From assembly GCF_019219075.1 (NCBI RefSeq), contig NZ_JAHUWJ010000010.1:1-64000 (forward strand): a stretch of 64,000 nucleotides of DNA, given 5' to 3'. Position 1 is the stretch's first letter, and each line of letters opens with the position of its first letter. Shown here piece after piece: positions 52,401 through 60,409 of the stretch. The position numbers and the translations under genes were made by a program. Under the pieces are notes generated by a model that made no database searches, was not told where the DNA came from, and was given only the letters and a program-made list of their open reading frames with translations. This stretch comes from Chitinophaga sp. sic0106 (lineage in GTDB: Bacteria > Bacteroidota > Bacteroidia > Chitinophagales > Chitinophagaceae).

Positions 52401-52879
52401 ACGATGGTGTACTGTACATCTCTGCTTTCTATACCGATAAAGGCGCCGCAGGCATCAAACCAATGACCGGTACTGCCAGTGTAGCCCTCTATAATCCGCG
52501 TATCCCGGCTACTGCCTACACCAAGGCCGATGGCGTGTCCAGCTTCGAAATAAGCGGCATGAAATTCCTGATTCCGGGCATTCCTTCCAGCTCTGTGGAA
52601 TATGGTAACCTCGACCTTACCGATGTAACGGCGGTAGACCTGAATTACATGCTCAACACCGCAACAGATGCTGGCTTTGACGTAACCGCCTTACTGGATG
52701 GTAATCAGATTGGTACCTTCCAGATAGGACCAGGCGCACAACCGATGCAGCCTGCTGCCGGCACCGTGAAATTACAAGGTGTAAGTGATGGCAAGAAACA
52801 TACACTGAAGTTTGTGTTTAAACCTATTGATCCTGCTAAACAGGCACAATTGGGGATTACTACGATTTCACTGAAATAA
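49478..52879 (+). CDS. multidomain lipoprotein: ThuA, sugar dehydrogenase, PKD, cytochrome c, CBM6-like
   Basis: This 1133-residue lipoprotein (lipobox Cys20, TVTGCTK) combines five modules. A ThuA domain fills about 28-245. A glucose/sorbosone dehydrogenase-type beta-propeller spans about 260-700 (EEGFLGLAADPDF, CHTGGSIAFGPDNLLYLSTGD, AMGTRNPYRISVD). A PKD domain starts at about 708 (RAPVADIQV, LTYLWSFGNGN). Cytochrome c with CKTCH sits at 879-883. A C-terminal CBM6-like domain covers about 975-1133. It would oxidise a sugar with PQQ and pass electrons to its own heme at the cell surface or in the periplasm. It follows the ThuA gene by 13 bp and ends the cluster. Confidence 0.92.
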   Translation: MKPILRLLLVTAIIATVTGCTKKREGKPRILVFTKTTAFRHASIPAGIAAFQQKIASDLNIIVDTTEDASKFNEDTLSQYAAVVFLNTTGDVLDNYQEADFERYIQAGGGFVGVHAGTDTEYDWPWYNHLVGAQFANHPEGIHDAKLLVKDQQFFDPYKLPATFNQIDEWYNFKKMDSTLKVLIQLDETSYKGGTMNNNHPIAWYHEYDGGRAFYTGMGHTPEAYSQENFLNQLKAGVKYAIGENKVLDYGAATTIRVPSEDRFTKNVLAAGQFFEPTEMTILPNLDILVAQRRGELLLYKQADRSISQVGFLNVYFKTEVPNVNAEEGFLGLAADPDFKNNHYLYAFYSPRDTSVNRLSRFTFKDNKLDTASEKIILQFYSQRDICCHTGGSIAFGPDNLLYLSTGDNTTPFDEPNQQFGSKGYGPTDDRPGHLQYDGRRSSSNTNDLRGKILRIKVLADGTYTIPEGNLFPKGTEGTKPEIYAMGTRNPYRISVDRKNGYVYWGEVGPDANNDDSLRGPRGYDEVNQAKKPGYYGYPLFIADNKPYREYNYETGESGKFYDPKKPINNSRNNTGLKELPPAVPAFIWYPYAKSTEFPLVGAGGRNAEAGPVYYSEFYPKETRFPDYYNNKLFIYDWIRGWIMAVTMDKDANYSKMERFMPHLKLNAPIDMEMGPDGRLYVLEYGNGWFSKNADAALTRIDYNGGNRAPVADIQVDKLSGGLPFTVKLTANGSKDPDGDKLTYLWSFGNGNKKETTEPTVTYTFTTAGEYNVGVEVKDNNGASTRSQQIPVYAGNEAPVVSINITGNKVFYFPGKQVQYAVNVVDKEDGSSADGKTDNSNLFVKADYVQGRDKAAMPQGHQIITGAIAGKNIMEVSDCKTCHKVDEKSIGPSFKQVADKYKADPNAPEKLAQKIINGGGGVWGETAMAAHPGLSTTEAKQLVEYIYSVGGATTKEPSLAASGSINPAQKGPLKDDGVLYISAFYTDKGAAGIKPMTGTASVALYNPRIPATAYTKADGVSSFEISGMKFLIPGIPSSSVEYGNLDLTDVTAVDLNYMLNTATDAGFDVTALLDGNQIGTFQIGPGAQPMQPAAGTVKLQGVSDGKKHTLKFVFKPIDPAKQAQLGITTISLK

Positions 52880-52898
52880 CACCTTTTCCATACTACAT

Positions 52899-52937
52899 AA
52901 AAAAATCCCTGATGCTGGAGCATCAGGGATTTTTTTT
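52899..52937. terminator. bidirectional terminator of catabolic cluster and GH92 genes
   Basis: AATCCCTGATGC and GCATCAGGGATT pair around TGGA, with A residues before and eight T residues after. It separates the plus-strand sugar cluster from the convergent GH92 gene. Confidence 0.85.
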
Positions 52938-52993
52938 GTATAACACCTGCGGTGCCATCCGGAAGGCTGCCGCGCTGCTTGCGGATCGCCAGA

Positions 52994-55294
52994 TTATTTC
53001 GTATAGTCCTTAGGTTTAGCTCCCATCACAAAAGTGATCACTCCCCCATTCATAATATCCGCATGGCTGATAGTAAGCTTTTTATAGGCTTTACCATTCA
53101 GCAATACCTGCTGCACATATACGTTTTTGTCTGATTGATTTTTCACATCTACAGTAAATGATTTTCCGTTTTCTAACTGTAGGGTAGCCTTATCCACTGC
53201 CGGACTTCCCAGCTCGTACTGGTCAGATCCCGGGCACATCGGGTAAAATCCTAAGGAAGAGAAAATGTACCAGGCGCTCATCTGTCCGCAGTCGTCATTA
53301 CCACCGAGGCCGTCAGGGCCGGGGTGATACATTTTTTTGAGGATCATGCGGATACGGTCCTGGGTTTTCCAGGGCTGTCCGGTATGATTATACAGATAGG
53401 CCACGTGATGAGAAGGTTCGTTGCCATGCACGTAATTACCAATGATACCGTCGCGGGTAATATCTTCCGTTTCAGCAAAATATTTATCCGGCAGCTCCAT
53501 GGTAAACAGTGAATCGAGGTGTTGGGCAAATTGTTTTTTGCCGCCCATCATCTCAATCATTTCAGCCGGGTATTGTGGCACATATAAACTATAATTCCAG
53601 GCATTGCCTTCAATAAAGCCCTGGTCGTGCGTTTGCAACGGATCAAAGTCCTTTTTGAAAGAGCCGTCGCTCAGGCGCGGACGCATAAAACCCGTGCCGG
53701 CATCATACACATTCTTATAGTTTTGAGAGCGTTTGATAAACTCCTCATACAGATCCTGACGATTTAATTTTTTCGCTACCTGTGCAATGCACCAGTCGTC
53801 ATACGCATATTCCAGTACTTTGGAAACGGAGGCCCCTTGCTTATCTTCAGGAATGTAGCCGTTATCCATGTAGTAGCCTAATCCATCATAACTACGGTGG
53901 CGTGCGGTGGTAACGCAGGCATCCAGTGCTTTGGCAGCATCAAAAGGCGCATTGCCTTTGATGATGGCATCTGCAATTACTGACACGCTATGGTAGCCGA
54001 TCATACACCAGTTTTCGTTGGCGTAGTGCGACCATACCGGGAGCATATGCTGGGCGCTCTGCTCAAAATGCGCGACCATAGACCGTACCATATCCGCATT
54101 GCGGGCAGGTTGTATCAGGTTAAAGAAAGGATGCAGCGCACGGTAGGTATCCCAGAGAGAGAAGGTAGTATAATTCGTGTATCCGTTAGTGTTATGCACA
54201 TTCATATCCAGTCCGCGGTAGTTTCCATCCACATCCATATAGGTAGTAGGATTGATAAAAGCGTGGTACATGGCGGTATAGAAGTTTTCCTTTTCTTCTT
54301 TCGATGGTGATTCGATACGGATTTTATTCAGCTCTTTTGTCCACAGCGCCTGTGCATCTGCTTTCACTTTATTAAAATCCCATCCTGGCGCTTCGGTGTT
54401 CAAATTATTGAGTGCTCCTGTGGTACTTACCGGGGAGATGGCCAGTTTTATTTTGATTTGTTCTCCCGGTGAGGTGTTAAAATCAAACCAGGCACGGATC
54501 TGCTTTCCGGCCATTTCAGGGAAGTTACGGGTTTGATCAAACTTCCGCCAGAAGCCGCGATATACGTTGCTGGCGTAGTTTTGATGACCATAACTTTTAA
54601 ACGGTTTAGAGAAAGTCATGGCGAAATAAACGGTTCTCGTACGTGCCCAACCGTTAGTTTGCCGGTAACCGGTGATGGTGGAATCGTTTTCTACACGGAT
54701 GTAGGTCCATACATTCTTATTTTCATAATTGTAGATGTTGGACATCATATCCAGTATGATATGCGCGGGTTCCTTACCGTTAAAAGTATATTGGTGAAAA
54801 CCTACGCGATTAGTTGCCGTAAGCTCAGCTAATACATTAGGCTCATCCAGTTTCACTTTGTAGTAGCCGGCTTCGGATACCTCATTGACATGTGAAAAGG
54901 TGGAACGGTAGCCGGTTTCGGGATGGTCCGCCGTACCGGGATTCAGCTGCAGCTGGCCCGTGGTAGGCATGATGAGGAAGTCGCCCAGATCCGAGTGACC
55001 TGTGCCGCTGAAGTGGGTATGACTAAAACCAACGATGGTTTTATCATCATACTGGTAGCCTGCACAGTATTTATACACATCCTTATTATACTTCCCATCC
55101 ATTTCATAGGGGATAGTATCTGTTTCAGGACTGAGCTGTACGGCGCCAAAAGGCACGGTAGCACCGGGATAGGTGTGTCCCATTTTCATGGTACCGGTGA
55201 TAGGCTTTACGTATTGTAATACGTTATCCTGTGCGTTGGCTGCTACTGCTACGGTGAGGAGCAGTGGCGTAATAAATTTCTTCATGGTTGACAT
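52994..55294 (-). CDS. GH92 family exo-alpha-mannosidase, copy 1
   Basis: This 766-residue exported enzyme has a signal peptide (about 1-21, AVAANA) and the two-domain GH92 fold. Motifs include GTMKMGHTYPGATVPFGAVQLSP at the N-terminus, QGFIEGNAWNYS with the likely catalytic acid Glu, YVHGNEPSHHVAYLYN, and GNDDCGQMSAWYIFSSLGFYP with candidate base Asp residues. GH92 enzymes are calcium-dependent and remove terminal alpha-mannose. It lies 72 bp downstream of a second GH92 gene on the same strand. Confidence 0.95.
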   Translation of the reverse strand: MSTMKKFITPLLLTVAVAANAQDNVLQYVKPITGTMKMGHTYPGATVPFGAVQLSPETDTIPYEMDGKYNKDVYKYCAGYQYDDKTIVGFSHTHFSGTGHSDLGDFLIMPTTGQLQLNPGTADHPETGYRSTFSHVNEVSEAGYYKVKLDEPNVLAELTATNRVGFHQYTFNGKEPAHIILDMMSNIYNYENKNVWTYIRVENDSTITGYRQTNGWARTRTVYFAMTFSKPFKSYGHQNYASNVYRGFWRKFDQTRNFPEMAGKQIRAWFDFNTSPGEQIKIKLAISPVSTTGALNNLNTEAPGWDFNKVKADAQALWTKELNKIRIESPSKEEKENFYTAMYHAFINPTTYMDVDGNYRGLDMNVHNTNGYTNYTTFSLWDTYRALHPFFNLIQPARNADMVRSMVAHFEQSAQHMLPVWSHYANENWCMIGYHSVSVIADAIIKGNAPFDAAKALDACVTTARHRSYDGLGYYMDNGYIPEDKQGASVSKVLEYAYDDWCIAQVAKKLNRQDLYEEFIKRSQNYKNVYDAGTGFMRPRLSDGSFKKDFDPLQTHDQGFIEGNAWNYSLYVPQYPAEMIEMMGGKKQFAQHLDSLFTMELPDKYFAETEDITRDGIIGNYVHGNEPSHHVAYLYNHTGQPWKTQDRIRMILKKMYHPGPDGLGGNDDCGQMSAWYIFSSLGFYPMCPGSDQYELGSPAVDKATLQLENGKSFTVDVKNQSDKNVYVQQVLLNGKAYKKLTISHADIMNGGVITFVMGAKPKDYTK

Positions 55295-55366
55295 TTAAGA
55301 GCTATAAAAAATACATCCCGAAGAATCGGGATGAAATATTTACAGTGAACAATGAAAAATCGTTAT

Positions 55367-57658
55367 TTACTTTACCGCGGTAGAGTAAGAGTACGGGAAA
55401 TCAGCTGGGTTTGTTCCTTTGTTCTTAGCAGGATTCGCACCCATATGGAATATCAGCTTACCTCCATTTTGCAGGTCCTGGTGGCTGATCCAGTTTTTCG
55501 TATAGTTTTTACCGTTAAGAGCGGCGCTTTGTACATAGAGATTCTTCTCGTTGTTGGCAGGCGCTTCTATCACCATTTTCTTACCGTCTTCCAGGGTCAT
55601 GGTGAGTTTGGTGAACAGTGGTGTTCCAAACACATACTGCGGTGTACCAGGGCATACCGGGTAGAAGCCCATGGCGGAGAACACGTACCAGGCGGAAGTC
55701 TGGCCATTATCCTCATCCCCACAATAGCCATCAGGCGTAGGTTTGTACAGGCGGTCCATCACCTGACGAATCCAGTATTGTGTTTTCCAGGGTTGACCAG
55801 CATAGTTATACAGGTAGATCATGTGCTGAATCGGCTGGTTACCGTGTGCGTACTGGCCCATGTTCATGATCTGCATTTCGCGGATTTCGTGAATCACGCC
55901 GCCGTAGTAGCTATCGTCAAATACCGGAGGCATCTTAAACACAGAATCAAGCATCTGCACAAATTGTTCTTTTCCGCCCATTAAATTTGATAACGCGTTT
56001 ACGTCGTGGAATACGGACCAGGTATAATGCCAGGAGTTTCCTTCGGTAAAGGCATCGCCCCATTTGAATGGATTGAAAGGTACCTGGAATTTACCATCTT
56101 TGTTTTTACCGCGCATCAGTTTAGTTTCCGGATCAAATACGTTACGGAAGTTCTGGGAACGCTTTGCGAAGCGTTCCTGCTCAGCTGCCGGTTTGTTAAG
56201 GGCTTTTGCCAGTTGTAAGATGGTGAAGTCATCGTAGGCATATTCCAGTGTGCGGGCGGTATTTTCATTAATATCTACATCGTAAGGTACGTATCCCAGT
56301 GTGTTGTAGTATTTCACACCTTTACGACCTACAGAGGTAAGCGGGCCTTCATTTTCAGAGTTTTTCAGCACCGCTTCCCAGAGGGTGTTGATATCATAAC
56401 CGCGGATACCTTTAATATAGGCATCAGCGATCAGGGAGGCGGAGTTGGAGCCGATCATACAATCGCGGTGACCGGGGCTTGCCCACTCAGGCAGCCAGCC
56501 ACTTTCCTTGTAAGCATTTGCCAGCCCTTCCATGATGTGACTGGTGAGGCTTGGGTACATCAGGGTGAAGAACGGATGTACGGCACGGAAGGTATCCCAG
56601 AAGCCGTTGTCGGTGAACATATAGCCTGGCAGCACCTGGCCGTTATAAGGGCTGTAGTGTACTACTTCATTTTTAGCGTTGATCTCGTAAAACTTGCGCG
56701 GGAACAGCAGTACCCGGTACAGGGAAGAGTAGAAGGTACGTACCTGTTCGGGTGTACCACCTTGTACAGCAAGCCGGCCCAGTTCTTTATTCCAGGTATC
56801 TTTTGCTTTGGTTTTTGTTACGTCAAAATTATCATTGCCAATTTCTTTTTGCAGGTTTAGTTCTGCCTGGTCGTAGGATATAAAGGAAGATGCTGTTTTA
56901 GCTGTCACTTTTTCCCCGCGTACCGTTTTAAAGCCTACTACCGCACCACTGTGGTTGGACTGCATTTCCAGCTTTCCGGCCACGAGCACGCTGTCGTGCC
57001 AGGTATAGGTAACTGTGAAAGGTTTATCGAAATAGATAACAAAATAATTCTTGAAGTTCGCAGGTACGCCGCCGCTGTTTTTGGTGGTGTAGCCAATGAT
57101 TTTTTTCTCTTCAGGTATTATTTTGACGTAGGAGCCTTTGTCGAAAGCGTCTACTACCACGAATGAGCTATCGCTGGTGGGGTAGGTGAAGCGCAGTTGT
57201 GCGGCTCTTTCCGTAGGCGTGATTTCGGTGGTTACGTCTGCATCTGCGAGGTATACGCTATAGTAGTAAGGTTTGGTAATTTCTGATTTATGAGAGAACC
57301 AGCTGGCTCTTTTTTTCTGATCAAACTTTACGGAACCTGTTACCGGCATGATGGCAAACTGGCCATAGTCGTTGATCCACGGCGATGGCTGGTGTGTTTG
57401 TTTAAAGCCTCTGATTTTGTCGGCGCTGTACTGGTACGCCCATCCGTCGCCCATGGCGCCGGTTTGAGGCATCCAGAAATTCATTCCCCATGGCAGGGCA
57501 ATGGCGGGATAGGTGTTACCGTTAGACAGGCTTACTTTGGAATCGGTCCCCATGAGGGTGTTGACCCATTCTACGGGTTCGCCGACTTTTTCCACCGTCT
57601 GACTATTGGCGTGGTGCATTAATAAAATAGCTACAGCGAGCAATCCAACTTTTTTCAT
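55367..57658 (-). CDS. GH92 family exo-alpha-mannosidase, copy 2
   Basis: This 763-residue GH92 paralogue has a signal peptide (about 1-19, HHANSQ). It contains GTDSKVSLSNGNTYPAIALPWGMNFWMPQ, FTEGNSWHYTW with the likely catalytic acid Glu, and GDEDNGQTSAWYVFSAMGFYP. It differs from copy 1 at the conserved GNEP motif, which reads HGNQPIQHMIYLYN here, so Gln replaces Glu. The pair may act on different mannosides. It is preceded by a LacI regulator gene on the same strand. Confidence 0.95.
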   Translation of the reverse strand: MKKVGLLAVAILLMHHANSQTVEKVGEPVEWVNTLMGTDSKVSLSNGNTYPAIALPWGMNFWMPQTGAMGDGWAYQYSADKIRGFKQTHQPSPWINDYGQFAIMPVTGSVKFDQKKRASWFSHKSEITKPYYYSVYLADADVTTEITPTERAAQLRFTYPTSDSSFVVVDAFDKGSYVKIIPEEKKIIGYTTKNSGGVPANFKNYFVIYFDKPFTVTYTWHDSVLVAGKLEMQSNHSGAVVGFKTVRGEKVTAKTASSFISYDQAELNLQKEIGNDNFDVTKTKAKDTWNKELGRLAVQGGTPEQVRTFYSSLYRVLLFPRKFYEINAKNEVVHYSPYNGQVLPGYMFTDNGFWDTFRAVHPFFTLMYPSLTSHIMEGLANAYKESGWLPEWASPGHRDCMIGSNSASLIADAYIKGIRGYDINTLWEAVLKNSENEGPLTSVGRKGVKYYNTLGYVPYDVDINENTARTLEYAYDDFTILQLAKALNKPAAEQERFAKRSQNFRNVFDPETKLMRGKNKDGKFQVPFNPFKWGDAFTEGNSWHYTWSVFHDVNALSNLMGGKEQFVQMLDSVFKMPPVFDDSYYGGVIHEIREMQIMNMGQYAHGNQPIQHMIYLYNYAGQPWKTQYWIRQVMDRLYKPTPDGYCGDEDNGQTSAWYVFSAMGFYPVCPGTPQYVFGTPLFTKLTMTLEDGKKMVIEAPANNEKNLYVQSAALNGKNYTKNWISHQDLQNGGKLIFHMGANPAKNKGTNPADFPYSYSTAVK

Positions 57659-57890
57659 ACTTGTATTTATAAATGGAATACTTACAAAATCGATTTAGCA
57701 CAGGTGAATTAAAAAAAGATTCTCTGAAGAATCTTTACTATCTCTTTACCGCTACTGGCAATAAATGTATAATTTTTTTTTAGATCGCGGGCAAATATTG
57801 GGAAGAATTTGATAACCGGCAGGAGCTGGGGGGCACTGGGTATGATGAAACGGCCAGCAGTAGTCAGGCTACACCCCTTTGCACGCATGA
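57659..57890. other. intergenic region between GH92 copy 2 and the LacI gene
   Basis: This 232-bp stretch holds the LacI terminator (57715-57736) and should carry the GH92 promoter. I see no further gene and no palindrome with a central CG that would be an obvious LacI site. Confidence 0.45.
57715..57736 (-). terminator. terminator of the LacI gene
   Basis: AAAGATTC and GAATCTTT form perfect 8-bp arms around TCTGAA. On the minus strand it is followed by a run of T residues, so it ends the LacI transcript before the GH92 genes. Confidence 0.65.
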
Positions 57891-58907
57891 TCACGTTGAG
57901 CTGCGCACAATTAAGCGGCCGGGGAGTGCCACCTGTGACTCTTTCAGCGGACCGGATTGTTTATCGAGCTGTTTCATCAGCAGGCTGATAGCCTTGGCTG
58001 CGATACCTTCAATTGGCTGTTCTATCACCGTTATACCCGGAGGATACAGGCGGAAAATATCATGATCATCGAAGCAAACAGCTGCCATTTGCTTAGGCAT
58101 ACTTATTTTTAATCGCCCCATAGCTTCCAGTCCCAAAATCCCCAAATAGTTGGTAGCAAAGAAGATAGCGTCCATATCGCTGTTTTCCTGGATAAAGGCT
58201 TCCAGGGTGGCAAGGTTTTGTTCCCTGCTGTCGTGGTAATTCAGCTCCAGCACGCGTTTCTTACGGAAAGGGATATCTTTTTTCTTCAGGGCTTGCGTGT
58301 AACTGCGCTGGCGTTCAGCCAATTGTATGAGCGATACATCAACGGTTACGTAGCCGATTTTGCGGTAGCCTCTTTCGAAGAGGTGATCCATTCCGAGTTG
58401 TACGCCGTGGAAGTTATCGATCAGCACATATGGTGCTTTGATGCCTGGGAAATAGCTGTCCATCAGCACTACCGGTTTGTGCATCTGCAACAGGCGTCTG
58501 ATTTCGTTTTCCATACCGGGAGCGGGGGTGATCAGGTATCCGTCTACCATCTGGCGTCCCAGCATGCGAATCAGCTCACCCCCTTTTTCGGCGTTATTTT
58601 CGGTACTACAGTAAACAACATTATAGCCCAGGCGCTCAGCTTCCGTTTCAATGGTGCGGGCCAGGCTGGCGAAGAAGCTGCCGGAAATACTTTCTACGAT
58701 GAGCCCCAGCGTTTTGGATTGTCCGGTGCGTAAGTTAACGGCTACACGATGTGGCTCATAGCCGGATTGATTGACCACACTCATGATTTTTTGTGCTACC
58801 TCATCGCGGATACGCATCTGTTTTGCTTTGCCGTTTAAGACAAACGATACGGTGCTAGGTGCTACGCCAGCCATTCTGGCTACATCTTTGAGTGTCAGTC
58901 TCTTCAT
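57891..58907 (-). CDS. LacI family transcriptional regulator
   Basis: This 338-residue regulator has the N-terminal LacI helix-turn-helix TLKDVARMAGVAPSTVSFVLNG with the hinge that follows. A periplasmic-binding-protein-like effector domain comes next (LGLIVESISGSFFASLARTIETEA, quoted in part as TLGLIVESISGSFF). It probably binds a sugar and controls the two GH92 genes downstream, and perhaps the convergent sugar cluster. A nested inverted repeat lies in its leader. Confidence 0.93.
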   Translation of the reverse strand: MKRLTLKDVARMAGVAPSTVSFVLNGKAKQMRIRDEVAQKIMSVVNQSGYEPHRVAVNLRTGQSKTLGLIVESISGSFFASLARTIETEAERLGYNVVYCSTENNAEKGGELIRMLGRQMVDGYLITPAPGMENEIRRLLQMHKPVVLMDSYFPGIKAPYVLIDNFHGVQLGMDHLFERGYRKIGYVTVDVSLIQLAERQRSYTQALKKKDIPFRKKRVLELNYHDSREQNLATLEAFIQENSDMDAIFFATNYLGILGLEAMGRLKISMPKQMAAVCFDDHDIFRLYPPGITVIEQPIEGIAAKAISLLMKQLDKQSGPLKESQVALPGRLIVRSST

Positions 58908-58930
58908 TTGGGAATATTTTGGACAGTTTC

Positions 58931-58973
58931 CAGAATGCTTTTCCGTGTTTTAACGGTTTTTAACAGCATTCTG
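58931..58973. promoter_or_regulatory. nested inverted repeat in the LacI leader
   Basis: CAGAATGCT and AGCATTCTG form 9-bp arms, enclosing a smaller CCGT/ACGG pair. It begins 24 bp upstream of the LacI start codon and may be an operator or a leader hairpin. Confidence 0.35.
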
Positions 58974-59149
58974 CCGATTTCCGGGGCCGGAAATTACAAA
59001 AATAGTGGCAGACCAGCTTAAATTGCTTATCTTCCCTAAACAGTTTTTTTTGCTGGATAATATCACACGTGATTTCCACGTTTAGCAAATATACCGCTCA
59101 ATTTCATTCACGGAGGCAGTTCTGCTGTAGCCAACTTACAAAGACTTAC

Positions 59150-60220
59150 ATGAAGCAACTCACGAACATCACTGACCCGATTTATACGAAACCTGCCGCC
59201 TACACAGCGTTGGACCGGTTTCTACTCCGTTACATCCGTGATGAAAGGGACCTGCCGTTTGTATACCTGACCTTGCAGATCACGTTTACCCTCTGGCCGC
59301 TGGCACTCCTGCTATACATACCAGGGTTGAACAACTGGGTATGGTGGACAGTAGCAATTGCCTACCAATTTATGAACAACGTGACGTTTAAAGGTCCTTT
59401 TGGTTTGATGCTGCATTGCACCAGCCATCGCGTTTTCTTTGACCGCAAATACCAGTTGCTGAATCATTACCTCCCCTGGGTGATAGGCCCCCTGTTTGGC
59501 CAAACACCTGAAACATATTATAGTCACCATATAGGTATGCATCACCCGGAAAACAACATGCCGGAGGATGAAAGCTCTACAATGGCCTATCAGCGTGACT
59601 CTTTCAAAGGGTTTATGCATTACTTATGGAGATTTTATTGGGGAGGGGTGTATAACCTCGCCTGTTACTTCTCCCGCAAGAAAAGGAAAAACCTGATGGT
59701 ACGCTCCATCCGCGGCGAACTCTTTTTCATTTTTGCCTGCATCGGTTTATCTTTTGTTAATTTCCCCGCAACCTTCGTGGTGTTCATCTTACCGCTGCTG
59801 ATTTCCCGCGTGATTATGATGGTGGGCAACTGGGCACAGCACGCATTCATTGATGCTGCCGATCCTGACAATGCCTATAAAAACAGTATCACCTGCATCA
59901 ATACCAAGTATAACCACAAATGCTGGAACGACGGATATCATATCAGTCACCACGATAAACCTAACATGCACTGGACAGAACATCCGATATATTTTAAGAA
60001 AACTTTAGGATTATATATCGAAAACGATGCGATCGTATTTGATGGCATTCACTTCCTCCATGTATGGCTGTGGCTGGTGGCCAAGCGTTACGATTTGCTG
60101 GCAAAGCATTTTGTGGACATTGGCGGTAAATACTCCTCCGATGAAGAGATCATTGCCTTCCTGCAGTCCAGAACCAATCCGGTTACCGTGGTGGCGGAGC
60201 CAACAATGGCGGCTGCGTAG
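59150..60220 (+). CDS. fatty acid desaturase family protein
   Basis: This 356-residue membrane enzyme (from the ATG at 59150) has several hydrophobic helices and the His boxes HCTSHR, HHIGMHH and the C-terminal HISHHDKPNMHW. These bind the diiron centre that introduces double bonds in acyl chains. The frame is open from 59069, but the ATG at 59150 begins the family-like sequence. It lies 189 bp before the KAS II gene, so both enzymes shape membrane lipid composition. Confidence 0.88.
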   Translation: MKQLTNITDPIYTKPAAYTALDRFLLRYIRDERDLPFVYLTLQITFTLWPLALLLYIPGLNNWVWWTVAIAYQFMNNVTFKGPFGLMLHCTSHRVFFDRKYQLLNHYLPWVIGPLFGQTPETYYSHHIGMHHPENNMPEDESSTMAYQRDSFKGFMHYLWRFYWGGVYNLACYFSRKKRKNLMVRSIRGELFFIFACIGLSFVNFPATFVVFILPLLISRVIMMVGNWAQHAFIDAADPDNAYKNSITCINTKYNHKCWNDGYHISHHDKPNMHWTEHPIYFKKTLGLYIENDAIVFDGIHFLHVWLWLVAKRYDLLAKHFVDIGGKYSSDEEIIAFLQSRTNPVTVVAEPTMAAA

Positions 60221-60370
60221 CAGAATTATTTACCATATTAGTCTGATTTTTTAATTTTTATACCAGGGGCAAAGGCTTAAAACCTTTGCCCCTGGTCATT
60301 TTTAAGACTATTTAACAGATATTATAACAGAATATCTTAATGATTATGATTATTCATAACAATAAGTAAC

Positions 60371-60378
60371 TAAATTTG
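60371..60378 (+). promoter_or_regulatory. -7 promoter box of the KAS II gene
   Basis: TAAATTTG matches TAnnTTTG exactly, 31 bp before the ATG at 60410. I see no clear TTG at the usual distance upstream. Confidence 0.4.
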
Positions 60379-60409
60379 CGCTCTAACTTTTGTTTTTAAA
60401 GTAAAAAAT

